Of a DNA stretch of 64,000 nt, positions 53,443 through 62,698 are shown in pieces. The notes below the pieces were generated by a model. That model was not told the origin of the DNA. It was given only the letters and a program-made list of their open reading frames with translations, and did no database searches. This DNA comes from GCA-016699445 sp964555055 (GTDB lineage: Bacteria > UBA10199 > JACPAL01 > GCA-016699445): NCBI GenBank assembly GCA_964555055.1, contig CAZKQW010000006.1:142330-206329 (forward strand), given 5' to 3'. Position 1 is the stretch's first letter. Each line of letters begins with the position of its first letter. Position numbers and translations under genes: made by a program.

Positions 53443-54102
53443 ATGCAAACGACCGCTCAAACGATTTTAGACGTCATCCCCGTCGGCTCCTTCCAGTGCA
53501 ATTGCATCATTTTAGGGGACCCTCAGACCAAAGAAGCCATCGTCATCGATCCGGGCGATCAGATCGAAAAGATCATGTCGCGCATCCATCTCCACGGCTT
53601 GACCGTGAAATGGATCCTCCACACGCACACGCACATCGATCACATCGGAGGCACGACGGATCTTCAGAAGGAGACGCACGGGAAAGTGGCGATGCACAAG
53701 GAAGATCTCTTCCTCTACGAAAAAATGGACATGCAGGCGGCGTACCTCCGGATGCGGTCCCACACGGTCGAGCCCGTCCCTCCGGACGAATTTTTGCTCG
53801 ATGGCCAGGAGATTAAGGCCGGCAACCTCTCCGGCAATGTCCTGCACACTCCCGGGCATACGCCGGGGTCCTGCGGTTTCCACTTCCCTAAGCTGGAAGA
53901 AGCCGGAATCCTTTTTCCCGGCGACACCCTTTTCGCCGGCAGCATCGGCCGTACGGACCTGTGGAAGGGCGATTACGACCAAGAAATCGCCTCCATTAAG
54001 AAGAAATACCTGACCCTTCCCGACGAAACGATCGTCGTCCCGGGACATGGGCCAAATACGACTATTGGCAGAGAAAAAAAACGCAATCCATTCTTGCAAT
54101 AA
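53443..54102 (+). CDS. MBL-fold hydrolase, glyoxalase II-like
   Basis: A 219-aa metallo-beta-lactamase-fold protein: NCIILGDPQTKEAIVIDPG, HTHTHIDHIGG, LHTPGHTPGSCGF, LFPGDTLFAGSIGRTDLW and VVPGHGPNTTIGREKKRNPFL. The ending matches the YcbL/GloB-like subgroup of hydroxyacylglutathione hydrolases. All metal ligands are present. It is the second such enzyme in the window but clearly a different subfamily from the one at 15666. Confidence 0.88.
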   Translation: MQTTAQTILDVIPVGSFQCNCIILGDPQTKEAIVIDPGDQIEKIMSRIHLHGLTVKWILHTHTHIDHIGGTTDLQKETHGKVAMHKEDLFLYEKMDMQAAYLRMRSHTVEPVPPDEFLLDGQEIKAGNLSGNVLHTPGHTPGSCGFHFPKLEEAGILFPGDTLFAGSIGRTDLWKGDYDQEIASIKKKYLTLPDETIVVPGHGPNTTIGREKKRNPFLQ

Positions 54103-54144
54103 CGCGCTTCCCGGAACAAATCATCGCACGATGAAAGGATTCTC

Positions 54145-54417
54145 ATGAAAAAAATCTCCCTCATTCTCCTCTTCGGATTTCTCTTCGGCGCCACGGTCGC
54201 GGGGTTCGTCTCGCCCTCGGTGATTTCCTGGTACTTCGATCCCCCCGCCGCCATGGGCGTCTCCTGCAAGGCCGCCGTCCTATGGGGCTTGGGGGCTTAT
54301 CAGAAGATCCTGCTCGCCGGCGGCGGCTTCGGCCTCCTCGTTACGGGGGTTCTGCTTGTGACTTTGAAGGCCAGGAAACGAGATACGGAAAGCTCGAGTG
54401 CTGAAAAGACTTTATAA
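54145..54417 (+). CDS. Small two-helix membrane protein
   Basis: A 90-aa protein with two hydrophobic segments (ISLILLFGFLFGATVAGFV; ILLAGGGFGLLVTGVLLVTL) and a basic C-terminal tail. The FDPPAAMGVSCKAAVLWGL loop lies between. AAAGGA precedes the ATG. It overlaps the transporter gene by 20 bp and is translated with it. Function unknown. Confidence 0.7.
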   Translation: MKKISLILLFGFLFGATVAGFVSPSVISWYFDPPAAMGVSCKAAVLWGLGAYQKILLAGGGFGLLVTGVLLVTLKARKRDTESSSAEKTL

Positions 54418-55249
54418 CGACGGCCATTTCCTCATACCGATCGCGGCCTTCTTTTACACCGGCATGTCCACTTCGGTGAAATTCCTGGGAGCCGCCTTTC
54501 CCCTGTCCGAAGTCGTCTTTTTCCGAAGCGCCGTTTCGGTCGCCATCATCGCCCTTTTGATGCTCCACCAAAAGGTCCCTTTCCGGGCCCGAAATTTCCC
54601 GCTGCTGGCCGCCCGCTCCGTCTCGGGGCTCTTCGGGATGGTCGGAGGCTTCTACGCCTTGCGCACCCTCTCCCTCGGGGATACGGCGGTCCTCACCAAT
54701 ACATTCCCCATTTTCGTCGCCGTCTTAGCGTACATTTTCTTCGACGAGAAGCCCTCCCGGACCCTGGCGGCTTACATTCTTCTCGCTTTGGTCGGCATCG
54801 CGATCCTGCTCAAGCCCCAGTTCAACTTCTTGAATTACGCGGGTTTCGTCGCCCTGATGGCCGGATTCTTCTCGGCCCTGGTCGTCATCGCCATCCACCA
54901 ATCCTCCAAGACCGAACCGGCCTTCCGCATCGCCTTCTACTTCATGCTCACCTGCGCCCTCGTCTCTCTGCCCCTCTCCCTCTTGGAGTGGCGAACGCCA
55001 CGAGGCATGGAATGGTTTCATCTTCTCAACAGCGGCGTCTGCGGCACCGTCGGTCAAGTCCTGATGACGCGCGGCTACGGCCTCCATAAGACGACCCGCC
55101 TGGCGCCCCTCTCCTACATCGGCGTCGTCCTCTGCTTCATCACCGACATGATCTTCTGGAACGCCCTTCCGAGCCCCTGGTCCCTAGCGGGCGGGCTTAT
55201 CATCGTGTTTTGCTGCATAAAAATCGTCCGCTTGGAAAAATTGCCTTGA
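54398..55249 (+). CDS. EamA/DMT-family membrane transporter
   Basis: A 283-aa protein with ten predicted helices in two EamA repeats. PLSEVVFFRSAVSVAIIALLML, SLGDTAVLTNTFPIFVAVLAYIFFDEKPS and the second-repeat RGYGLHKTTRLAPLSYIGVV are typical of drug/metabolite exporters of the RhaT group. GTG is the start. The substrate cannot be inferred. Confidence 0.85.
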   Translation: MLKRLYNDGHFLIPIAAFFYTGMSTSVKFLGAAFPLSEVVFFRSAVSVAIIALLMLHQKVPFRARNFPLLAARSVSGLFGMVGGFYALRTLSLGDTAVLTNTFPIFVAVLAYIFFDEKPSRTLAAYILLALVGIAILLKPQFNFLNYAGFVALMAGFFSALVVIAIHQSSKTEPAFRIAFYFMLTCALVSLPLSLLEWRTPRGMEWFHLLNSGVCGTVGQVLMTRGYGLHKTTRLAPLSYIGVVLCFITDMIFWNALPSPWSLAGGLIIVFCCIKIVRLEKLP

Positions 55250-55284
55250 TCCGTTTTTCAAAGCCGGTTTAGTCCCAACGCCTT

Positions 55285-58200
55285 ATGTCAAAATTAGGCT
55301 TACCCCCTAAACAAGGGCTGTACGATCCCCGATTCGAGCACGATGCCTGCGGCGTCGGTTTCGTCGTCAATAAGAACGGCCAGAAGTCCCATGAGCTCGT
55401 CCATCAAGGCTTGACCATTTTAAACAATCTCCGCCACCGAGGCGCTTGCGGCTGTGAAATCAATACGGGCGACGGCGCGGGCATTTTGATACAGATTCCG
55501 CATACTTACTTGAAGAAAGCCGGCTCCCAAGCCGGCTTGGAAATCCCGGCTCTCGGTGATTACGCCGTGGGCATGATCTACCTCTCCCCCAAAGAGACCG
55601 AACGTAAAAACTGCGAGAAGAAATTCGAAGAAATCGTCGGCCAGGAAGGCCAGAAATTCATCGGCTGGAGGACGGTGCCGACCGACGACGGCACTTTAGG
55701 CAATACCGCGAAGGCTTCCGAACCCGTCGTCCGCCAGGCTTTCATCGCCCGCTCCAACGATATTAAAGATGAAGACGCTTTCGAACGAAAACTCTACGTC
55801 ATCCGCAAGCGCGCCGAAAACTTGATCCGTTACGCGGGCACTCCCGGCGGCGACTTTTTCTACGTCTCCAGCCTCTCGTCGCGAACCATTGTCTATAAGG
55901 GAATGCTCATGTCCGAGCAGGTCGGCGAATTTTTCCCCGACCTGAAGGACGAATCGGTGGAGTCCGCCATCGCCTTGGTCCATTCGCGGTTCAGCACCAA
56001 CACGTTCCCCAGCTGGGAGCGCGCCCACCCCTACCGTTTCATCGCCCACAACGGCGAAATCAACACCCTGCGCGGCAACATCAATTGGATGAAGGCCCGC
56101 GAAGCGATGCTGGAATCCGACCTCTTCAAGGACGACCTCAAAAAACTTTTTCCCATCGTTCAACAGGACGGTAGTGATTCTCAGATTTTCGATAATGCCT
56201 TAGAATTCCTCGTGCTCTCCGGACGATCGCTCCCCCACGCGGTCATGATGATGATCCCCGAGCCGTGGTCCAAGAACGCCAAGATGGACCCGAAACTGAA
56301 GGCTTTCTACGAATACCACAGCGCCCTCATGGAACCCTGGGACGGCCCGGCGTCCATCGCCTTCACCGACGGCCACAAAATCGGCGCCATCCTGGACCGT
56401 AACGGCCTGCGCCCGTCGCGCTACTACGTCACGAAGGACGGCCTCGTGGTCATGGCCTCTGAAGTGGGCGTCCTCGACATCGCCCCCTCGCGCATCGAGC
56501 AAAAGGGTCGGTTGCAACCCGGGAAGATGTTCTTGGTCGACACGAACGAGAAACGCATCATTTCCGATAGCGAACTCAAGGGGAAACTCTGCCAAGAGCA
56601 TCCTTATGAAGTCTGGCTGAACAACCTCACCAACCTCAAAACGCTTCCGGAAGCCGGCCACGTCTACACGACGGATCACGATACGGTCTACCACCGGCAA
56701 AAGGCTTTCGGGTACACGTTCGAGCAATTGAGGACGATCATGGCCCCCATGGCCAAGAACGGCGTCGAAGCCACGGGCTCGATGGGTAACGACACGCCCC
56801 TGGCCGTGCTCTCGGATAAGCCCCAGCTTCTCTTCAATTACTTCAAGCAGCTCTTCGCCCAGGTGACGAACCCGCCGATCGACGCGATCCGCGAGGAGAT
56901 CGTCACCGCTTCCGAGACGAATCTAGGCCCGGAAGGCAATTTGCTGAAAGTCGGTCCCGAAAATTGCCGGCAAATCCGTCTGGAATCGGCCATTCTCTCG
57001 AACGAAGAAATGGCCAAGCTCCGTCATTTAAAGAAGGACGGATTTAAGTCCTTTGACCTTCCCATCCTTTTCGACATCAACAAGAAATCCGACAAGGGTT
57101 TGGGTCCGGTGTTGGAGAAGGCCCTCGACGATCTTTTCGCGGCGGCCGATCGGGCCGTCGACGACGGAGCGAATCTCCTGATCCTTTCGGACCGCGGCGT
57201 GGACAAAGACCATGCCCCCATCCCCTCGCTGTTGGCCGTGGCGGGACTGCACCACCATCTCGTCCGTAACGGGAAGAGAAACCGCGTCGGCATTCTCCTT
57301 GAATCGGGAGAACCCCGCGAAGTGCACCACTTCTGCCTCCTGATCGGCTACGGCGCGGGGGCGATCAATCCGTACCTGGCCTTCGAGACCTTGGACGACA
57401 TGATCGGACAGAAGCTGCTCGTCGATATCGACCATAAGACGGCCGTGAAGAACTTCCTTAAATCCGCCATGAAAGGCGTGATCAAGGTCATGTCCAAGAT
57501 GGGCATCTCTTCGGTGCAGAGCTACCGCGGCGCCCAGATTTTTGAAGCCGTCGGCTTAAACGAAGCCTTCGTCGAGAAGTACTTCACCTCCACGCCGTCC
57601 CGGATCGGCGGCATCGGCCTCGACGAGGTCGCTGAGGAAGTGCGCATCCGTCACGAAAAAGCCTTCACCGACCGCGTCACCGACGACCATACGTTGGACG
57701 TGGGCGGGGATTATCAGTGGCGGAAGGAAGGCGAATACCATCTCTTCAACCCCCAAACCGTCCACAACCTGCAATTGGCCTGTCGCACGGGAAATTACGC
57801 GGCGTTTAAAGTCTACAGCCGCGCCGTCGACGACCAAACGAAGAAGATCGCGACCCTCCGGGGACTTTTGGAACTCAAGAAGACGAAATCAATCCCCATC
57901 GAGGACGTGGAATCGGTGGAATCCATCTGCAGGCGCTTCAAGACCGGCGCCATGTCGTACGGCTCCATCAGCAAGGAAGCCCACGAGTCGTTGGCGATCG
58001 CTATGAACCGCATCGGCGGCAAGAGCAACACGGGCGAAGGCGGCGAGGACCCCGCCCGCTATACGCCGGACGCCAACGGCGACTCGCGCAACAGCGCCAT
58101 CAAGCAAGTGGCCTCGGGTCGGTTCGGCGTCACCAGCTATTACCTCACCCAAGCCCAGGAAATCCAAATCAAGATGGCCCAGGGCGCCAAGCCCGGCGAA

Positions 58201-59889
58201 GGCGGCCAATTACCCGGCGGGAAGGTGTACCCGTGGATCGCGAAGGTCCGCATGTCCACTCCGGGCGTGGGATTGATCTCGCCGCCGCCCCATCATGACA
58301 TTTATTCCATCGAGGATTTGGCGGAACTCATTCATGACCTGAAGAACGCGAACACCCGAGCGCGCATCAGCGTGAAGCTCGTCTCCGAGGTCGGCGTCGG
58401 CACGATCGCCGCCGGCGTCGCGAAGGCGCACGCCGACGTCGTCCTGATCAGCGGCTACGACGGGGGCACGGGCGCCTCGCCCCAGACCAGCATCAAGCAC
58501 GCGGGTCTTCCGTGGGAATTGGGTTTGGCGGAAACCCATCAGACTCTCCTGCTCAATAACCTCCGCAGCCGCATCGCCGTCGAGACGGACGGCCAACTGA
58601 AGACCGGCCGCGACGTGGCCATCGCCGCCCTTTTGGGCGCCGAGGAATTCGGCTTCGCCACCGCGCCGTTGGTCTCCCTGGGCTGCATCATGATGCGCGT
58701 GTGCCATCTAGACACGTGCCCGGTCGGCGTGGCGACGCAGAATCCGGAACTCCGCAAGAAGTTCACCGGGGATCCCGCGCACGCCGTCAACTTCATGAAA
58801 TTCGTCGCCCAAGAATTACGCGAAATCATGGCTGAGCTTGGCTTCCGCACAGTGAATGAAATGGTCGGTCGCACAGACTTGCTCGAACCCCGCAAAGCCA
58901 TCGCGCATTGGAAAGCCAAGGGCGTCGATCTGTCCGCCCTTCTGCATCGCCCCCAAGTCAGCGACGACGTGGGACGTTACCGTCAAATGGACCAGGACCA
59001 CGGCATCGATCAGGCTTTGGACACGCAAGTCCTTCTTAAGATCGCCAAGCCAGCTCTCGACAAAAAGGAAAAAGTCACCGCGATCATTCCCATCAAGAAC
59101 GTCAATCGCGTGGCCGGAACGATCTTAGGCAGCGAAGTGACCCGTCGCTTCGGTCTGGAAGGCCTCCCGGAGGATACCATCCGCCTCCACTTCAAGGGTT
59201 CGGCCGGACAGAGTTTCGGCGCCTTCGTCCCGAAAGGCATGTCCATGATCCTGGAAGGGGACGCCAACGACTATCTCGGCAAGGGATTGTCGGGCGGTAA
59301 ATTGATCGTTTACCCCCCGGAAGGCGTTTCTTTCGTGCCGGAGGAGAACATCATCATCGGAAACGTCGCCTTCTACGGGGCGACCGGCGGAGAGGCCTAC
59401 ATCCGCGGCATGGCCGGGGAACGCTTCTGCGTGCGCAATAGCGGCGTCAAGACGGTCGTCGAAGCCGTGGGAGACCATGGTTGCGAATACATGACGGGTG
59501 GACGCGTCGTGGTGCTCGGACCGACAGGCAGGAATTTCGCAGCCGGCATGTCCGGAGGCGTCGCCTGGGTCCTGGACGAAGCGGGATCCTTCAAGGACCG
59601 CTGCAACCACGAAATGGTCGATCTGGAGCCCGTCGGGAACGAGGACGCCGCCGAACTCAAAGGCCTCATCGAACGCCATGCGGAATACACGAAGAGCGAG
59701 TTGGCGCGAAAAATCCTTTCTTCATGGGCCCATTACCAATCGAAATTCGTGCGCGTGATCCCGAAGGACTACAAACGCGTATTGAACGCCCTGAAGCGGG
59801 TGACCGAACAGGGACTGAGCGGCGACGAAGCCATCATGGCCGCCTTCGAGGAAAACAAACGAGACTTATCACGAGTAGGTGGGAATTAG
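55285..59889 (+). CDS. gltB: Glutamate synthase, large subunit
   Basis: A 1534-aa GOGAT large subunit. The class II amidotransferase nucleophile is the Cys in FEHDACGVGFV, after a short propeptide; HSRFSTNTFPSWERAHPYRFIAHNGEINT follows. The synthase domain carries the FMN site and the [3Fe-4S] cysteines (CIMMRVCHLDTCPVG), with GGTGASPQTSIKHAGLPWELGL before it. The C-terminal GXGXG beta-helix ends the protein. It transfers the amide of glutamine to 2-oxoglutarate. Two bases separate it from gltD. Confidence 0.98.
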   Translation: MSKLGLPPKQGLYDPRFEHDACGVGFVVNKNGQKSHELVHQGLTILNNLRHRGACGCEINTGDGAGILIQIPHTYLKKAGSQAGLEIPALGDYAVGMIYLSPKETERKNCEKKFEEIVGQEGQKFIGWRTVPTDDGTLGNTAKASEPVVRQAFIARSNDIKDEDAFERKLYVIRKRAENLIRYAGTPGGDFFYVSSLSSRTIVYKGMLMSEQVGEFFPDLKDESVESAIALVHSRFSTNTFPSWERAHPYRFIAHNGEINTLRGNINWMKAREAMLESDLFKDDLKKLFPIVQQDGSDSQIFDNALEFLVLSGRSLPHAVMMMIPEPWSKNAKMDPKLKAFYEYHSALMEPWDGPASIAFTDGHKIGAILDRNGLRPSRYYVTKDGLVVMASEVGVLDIAPSRIEQKGRLQPGKMFLVDTNEKRIISDSELKGKLCQEHPYEVWLNNLTNLKTLPEAGHVYTTDHDTVYHRQKAFGYTFEQLRTIMAPMAKNGVEATGSMGNDTPLAVLSDKPQLLFNYFKQLFAQVTNPPIDAIREEIVTASETNLGPEGNLLKVGPENCRQIRLESAILSNEEMAKLRHLKKDGFKSFDLPILFDINKKSDKGLGPVLEKALDDLFAAADRAVDDGANLLILSDRGVDKDHAPIPSLLAVAGLHHHLVRNGKRNRVGILLESGEPREVHHFCLLIGYGAGAINPYLAFETLDDMIGQKLLVDIDHKTAVKNFLKSAMKGVIKVMSKMGISSVQSYRGAQIFEAVGLNEAFVEKYFTSTPSRIGGIGLDEVAEEVRIRHEKAFTDRVTDDHTLDVGGDYQWRKEGEYHLFNPQTVHNLQLACRTGNYAAFKVYSRAVDDQTKKIATLRGLLELKKTKSIPIEDVESVESICRRFKTGAMSYGSISKEAHESLAIAMNRIGGKSNTGEGGEDPARYTPDANGDSRNSAIKQVASGRFGVTSYYLTQAQEIQIKMAQGAKPGEGGQLPGGKVYPWIAKVRMSTPGVGLISPPPHHDIYSIEDLAELIHDLKNANTRARISVKLVSEVGVGTIAAGVAKAHADVVLISGYDGGTGASPQTSIKHAGLPWELGLAETHQTLLLNNLRSRIAVETDGQLKTGRDVAIAALLGAEEFGFATAPLVSLGCIMMRVCHLDTCPVGVATQNPELRKKFTGDPAHAVNFMKFVAQELREIMAELGFRTVNEMVGRTDLLEPRKAIAHWKAKGVDLSALLHRPQVSDDVGRYRQMDQDHGIDQALDTQVLLKIAKPALDKKEKVTAIIPIKNVNRVAGTILGSEVTRRFGLEGLPEDTIRLHFKGSAGQSFGAFVPKGMSMILEGDANDYLGKGLSGGKLIVYPPEGVSFVPEENIIIGNVAFYGATGGEAYIRGMAGERFCVRNSGVKTVVEAVGDHGCEYMTGGRVVVLGPTGRNFAAGMSGGVAWVLDEAGSFKDRCNHEMVDLEPVGNEDAAELKGLIERHAEYTKSELARKILSSWAHYQSKFVRVIPKDYKRVLNALKRVTEQGLSGDEAIMAAFEENKRDLSRVGGN

Positions 59890-59891
59890 TT

Positions 59892-61376
59892 ATGGGAAAG
59901 CCAACCGGATTCATCGAATTTAAGAGAGAGCTTCCTGCGGACCAAAGCCCGAAAGAAAGAATCGCGCATTGGGGCGAATTCCACGACCACATGACGGAGG
60001 ACAAGCTCCGCCAGCAGGGAGCCCGCTGCATGGACTGCGGCATCCCGTTCTGCCATAGCGGCACGCTCTTGAACGGCATGGCCCAAGGCTGCCCGATCAA
60101 CAATCTGATCCCCGAATGGAACGACTTAGTCTTCAAAGGCCTCTGGCACGAGGCCATCGATCGCCTCCATAAGACGAATAATTTCCCCGAATTCACCGGA
60201 CGCGTCTGTCCCGCCCCCTGCGAAGGTTCGTGCGTGTTGGGCATCAGCGAACCGCCCGTCACGATCAAGAACTTGGAATATTCCATCGCCGAAAAGGCTT
60301 TCGAATCGGGATGGGTCAAGGCCGAGCCGCCCCAGAAGCGCACGGGCAAGAAAGTCGCCGTGGTCGGATCCGGTCCCGCCGGCCTCGCGTGCGCGGCCCA
60401 ATTGAACAAGGCGGGCCATGAGGTCACCGTGTACGAGCGCGCCGACCGCGTCGGCGGCCTGTTGATGTACGGGATCCCGAACATGAAGCTCGACAAGAAG
60501 ATCGTCGAGCGGCGCGTCGACCTCCTCAAACAGGAAGGCGTGAAGTTCGTCACGAGTACGGAGATCGGCAAGACGATCCCGGCGAGCGATTTGACGAAGA
60601 ATTTCGACGCTTCGGTCCTTTGCGGCGGCGCCACCAAACCGCGAGACCTCCCCGCCGAAGGACGCCAGCTTAAGGGCATCCACTTCGCGATGGAATTCTT
60701 GCACGCCAACACGAAGTCTTTGCTCGATAGCGAACTCAAGGATGGAAAAGCCGTTTCGGCGAAAGGCAAGCATGTCATCGTCATCGGCGGCGGCGATACC
60801 GGCACCGACTGCGTCGGGACGTCCCTGCGCCATGGCTGTAAAAGTTTAGTCCAGTTCGAGATTCTTCCCCAACCTCCCGCGTCGCGCGCGGCGGATAACC
60901 CCTGGCCCCAATGGCCCAAAGTCTACAAGATGGATTACGGCCAAGAAGAGGCCGCTGCCGTTTACGGGAAGGATCCGCGCACCTATTGCATCGTGACCAA
61001 GAAATTCGTCGGCAATGACAAAGGCGAAGTGAAGGAAGTGCATACCGTCGAGATCGAGTGGAAAAAAGACTCCCAGGGCCGCTTCGGTCCGCAGGAGATC
61101 GCAGGCACGGAAAAAGTCTGGCCCGCGGATCTCGTGCTTTTGGCGATGGGCTTCTTGGGGCCCGAGGACACGGTCTTGAGCCAACTGGGGGTCGAACGCG
61201 ACGAACGCTCGAACGCGAAGGCGGAATACGGCAAATACGCCACGAACGTGAAAGGCGTCTTCGCCGCCGGCGACATGCGCCGCGGCCAAAGCTTGGTCGT
61301 CTGGGCCATCAACGAAGGCCGGGAGGCCGCCCGCGAGTGCGACCGTTTCCTGATGGGGTCTTCCCAGCTCCCATAG
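59892..61376 (+). CDS. gltD: Glutamate synthase, NADPH small subunit
   Basis: A 494-aa flavoprotein feeding electrons to GltB. N-terminal cluster cysteines (GARCMDCGIPFCHSG; CPAPCEGSCVLG), FAD site VVGSGPAGLACAAQL and NAD(P) site VIVIGGGDTGTDCVG are in order. The end (GVFAAGDMRRGQSLVVWAINEGREAA) is typical. ATG 59892, two bases after the gltB stop, is the start; the open frame extends upstream inside gltB only by chance. Confidence 0.98.
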   Translation: MGKPTGFIEFKRELPADQSPKERIAHWGEFHDHMTEDKLRQQGARCMDCGIPFCHSGTLLNGMAQGCPINNLIPEWNDLVFKGLWHEAIDRLHKTNNFPEFTGRVCPAPCEGSCVLGISEPPVTIKNLEYSIAEKAFESGWVKAEPPQKRTGKKVAVVGSGPAGLACAAQLNKAGHEVTVYERADRVGGLLMYGIPNMKLDKKIVERRVDLLKQEGVKFVTSTEIGKTIPASDLTKNFDASVLCGGATKPRDLPAEGRQLKGIHFAMEFLHANTKSLLDSELKDGKAVSAKGKHVIVIGGGDTGTDCVGTSLRHGCKSLVQFEILPQPPASRAADNPWPQWPKVYKMDYGQEEAAAVYGKDPRTYCIVTKKFVGNDKGEVKEVHTVEIEWKKDSQGRFGPQEIAGTEKVWPADLVLLAMGFLGPEDTVLSQLGVERDERSNAKAEYGKYATNVKGVFAAGDMRRGQSLVVWAINEGREAARECDRFLMGSSQLP

Positions 61377-61424
61377 CGCCTTTTGACTGGACACGCCGCC
61401 CCCTCGCTTTTATGGGCCTCTGCC

Positions 61425-62627
61425 ATGTTTGAACTCACCGAGAAGATCGAGCATAGCCTCCACGAACATTTTCCGAGCCTGAACCTCTTCCACTCGACAC
61501 CCTCGCTCGAGCAATCCTCCCTTTACCAGGAAATCAAACCCCAGATCTATAAGCTCCTCCACAGTTATGAGATGGGAAGCTACGCGCCCGCGGCAGAAGC
61601 CGAGCCTTACTACCGTGCCGTCGCTTGGAACATCGAACGAGGTATGTGCTGGAACGAGATCCTCTATTTCCTGCGGAACCATCCGGTGATGTCGAAAGCC
61701 GACATCCTTCTTTTGACGGAGACGGATCTGGGCATGGCGCGCTCCGATAACCGTAACGTCGCCCGCGAGATCGCGAAGACCCTGGGAATGAATTATTTCT
61801 TCGCCCCTTCTTACCTGAACCTAGCGAAGGGTTGCGGCATCGAAAACGAGTTGGAGGGAGAGAACACGATCGGCATCCACGGGAACGCTATCCTTTCGCG
61901 CTACCCCCTTCACAAGCCCCGGATCGTTTCGGCTCCGAATCCGCACGATAAAATGAAAGGCCGAGAAAAAAGGCTCGGCCAACAGCGGGCATTGATCGCG
62001 ACGGTCGATTTGGGGGGTAAGCCCCTCCGCGTCGCTTGCATGCACGTGAACGTCCGATCCACGCAAAAGCAGCGCAAAGAAGAGGTCGAGCGCGTCGTAC
62101 AGGCTCTCGTGGAAGAAGGCGACCATCCAGCTATCATCGGCGGCGATTGGAACACGAGCACCTACGACTCGCACAGCGCAGCTTCCGCCATCGTCGGGTT
62201 CTGGATCCGCGTCTCAATGGGAGTGGGTTATGTCATGAGAAACCACTACCCTCACCCGGATCGCTTTTTTGAAAGGGCCCTCTTCAAGATGATTGAGAAG
62301 AATGGTTTCGACTATAAGGGATGCAATGAGCTTGGCGCCTGCACCAACCACTATTACGTCAAGAACATCAAACAGTTCAAAAATCTCAACGAATGGATCC
62401 CAAATTGGTGCTTCCGCTTTCTGGAATGGGGTCTCAAAGATCATGGGGGCAAATGCTCCCTGAAACTCGATTGGTTCGCTCAAAAAAAATTGAAAGTCCT
62501 GGCTCAAGACGAACTTATAAGCTCGCGCAAGGGACCCAGTGTGAGATACCAAGTCGTCGGCAACCTCGTCCATAACGGTATCGAAGCTTCCGACCACGAC
62601 GCGATCTCCTTCGACTTCACTTTATAA
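61425..62627 (+). CDS. Endonuclease/exonuclease/phosphatase-family protein
   Basis: A 400-aa protein of the EEP superfamily. Catalytic blocks in order: AVAWNIERGMCW, LLLTETDLGMARSDNRNVAREIA, HGNAILSRYPL, ACMHVN, IIGGDWNTSTYDS and a final ASDHDAISFDF, giving the metal-binding Glu/Asp and His residues. An extra 120-residue segment before the last motif is unusual. The substrate could be nucleic acid, inositol phosphate or lipid. No ribosome site is seen before the ATG at 61425. Confidence 0.82.
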   Translation: MFELTEKIEHSLHEHFPSLNLFHSTPSLEQSSLYQEIKPQIYKLLHSYEMGSYAPAAEAEPYYRAVAWNIERGMCWNEILYFLRNHPVMSKADILLLTETDLGMARSDNRNVAREIAKTLGMNYFFAPSYLNLAKGCGIENELEGENTIGIHGNAILSRYPLHKPRIVSAPNPHDKMKGREKRLGQQRALIATVDLGGKPLRVACMHVNVRSTQKQRKEEVERVVQALVEEGDHPAIIGGDWNTSTYDSHSAASAIVGFWIRVSMGVGYVMRNHYPHPDRFFERALFKMIEKNGFDYKGCNELGACTNHYYVKNIKQFKNLNEWIPNWCFRFLEWGLKDHGGKCSLKLDWFAQKKLKVLAQDELISSRKGPSVRYQVVGNLVHNGIEASDHDAISFDFTL

Positions 62628-62636
62628 TTTCAAAAC

Positions 62637-62679
62637 AACTATTTTTTAGTAACTATTTTTTAGTTGCTAAAAAATAGTT
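62637..62679. repeat. Direct plus inverted 13-bp repeats, operator or terminator-like
   Basis: AACTATTTTTTAG occurs at 62637-62649 and again at 62651-62663, and its exact complement CTAAAAAATAGTT at 62667-62679, three bases on. The second and third units form a 13-bp stem with a TTG loop. It fills the 71-bp gap before the ATPase gene. Confidence 0.85.
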
Positions 62680-62698
62680 AAAATAAGACAGTGGGGCT

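Noticed and set aside
59481..59891. N-terminal extension of GltD by 137 codons inside gltB
   Set aside because: The upstream part is a frame-shadow of gltB, and GltD proteins start at MGKPTGF-like sequence two bases after the gltB stop.
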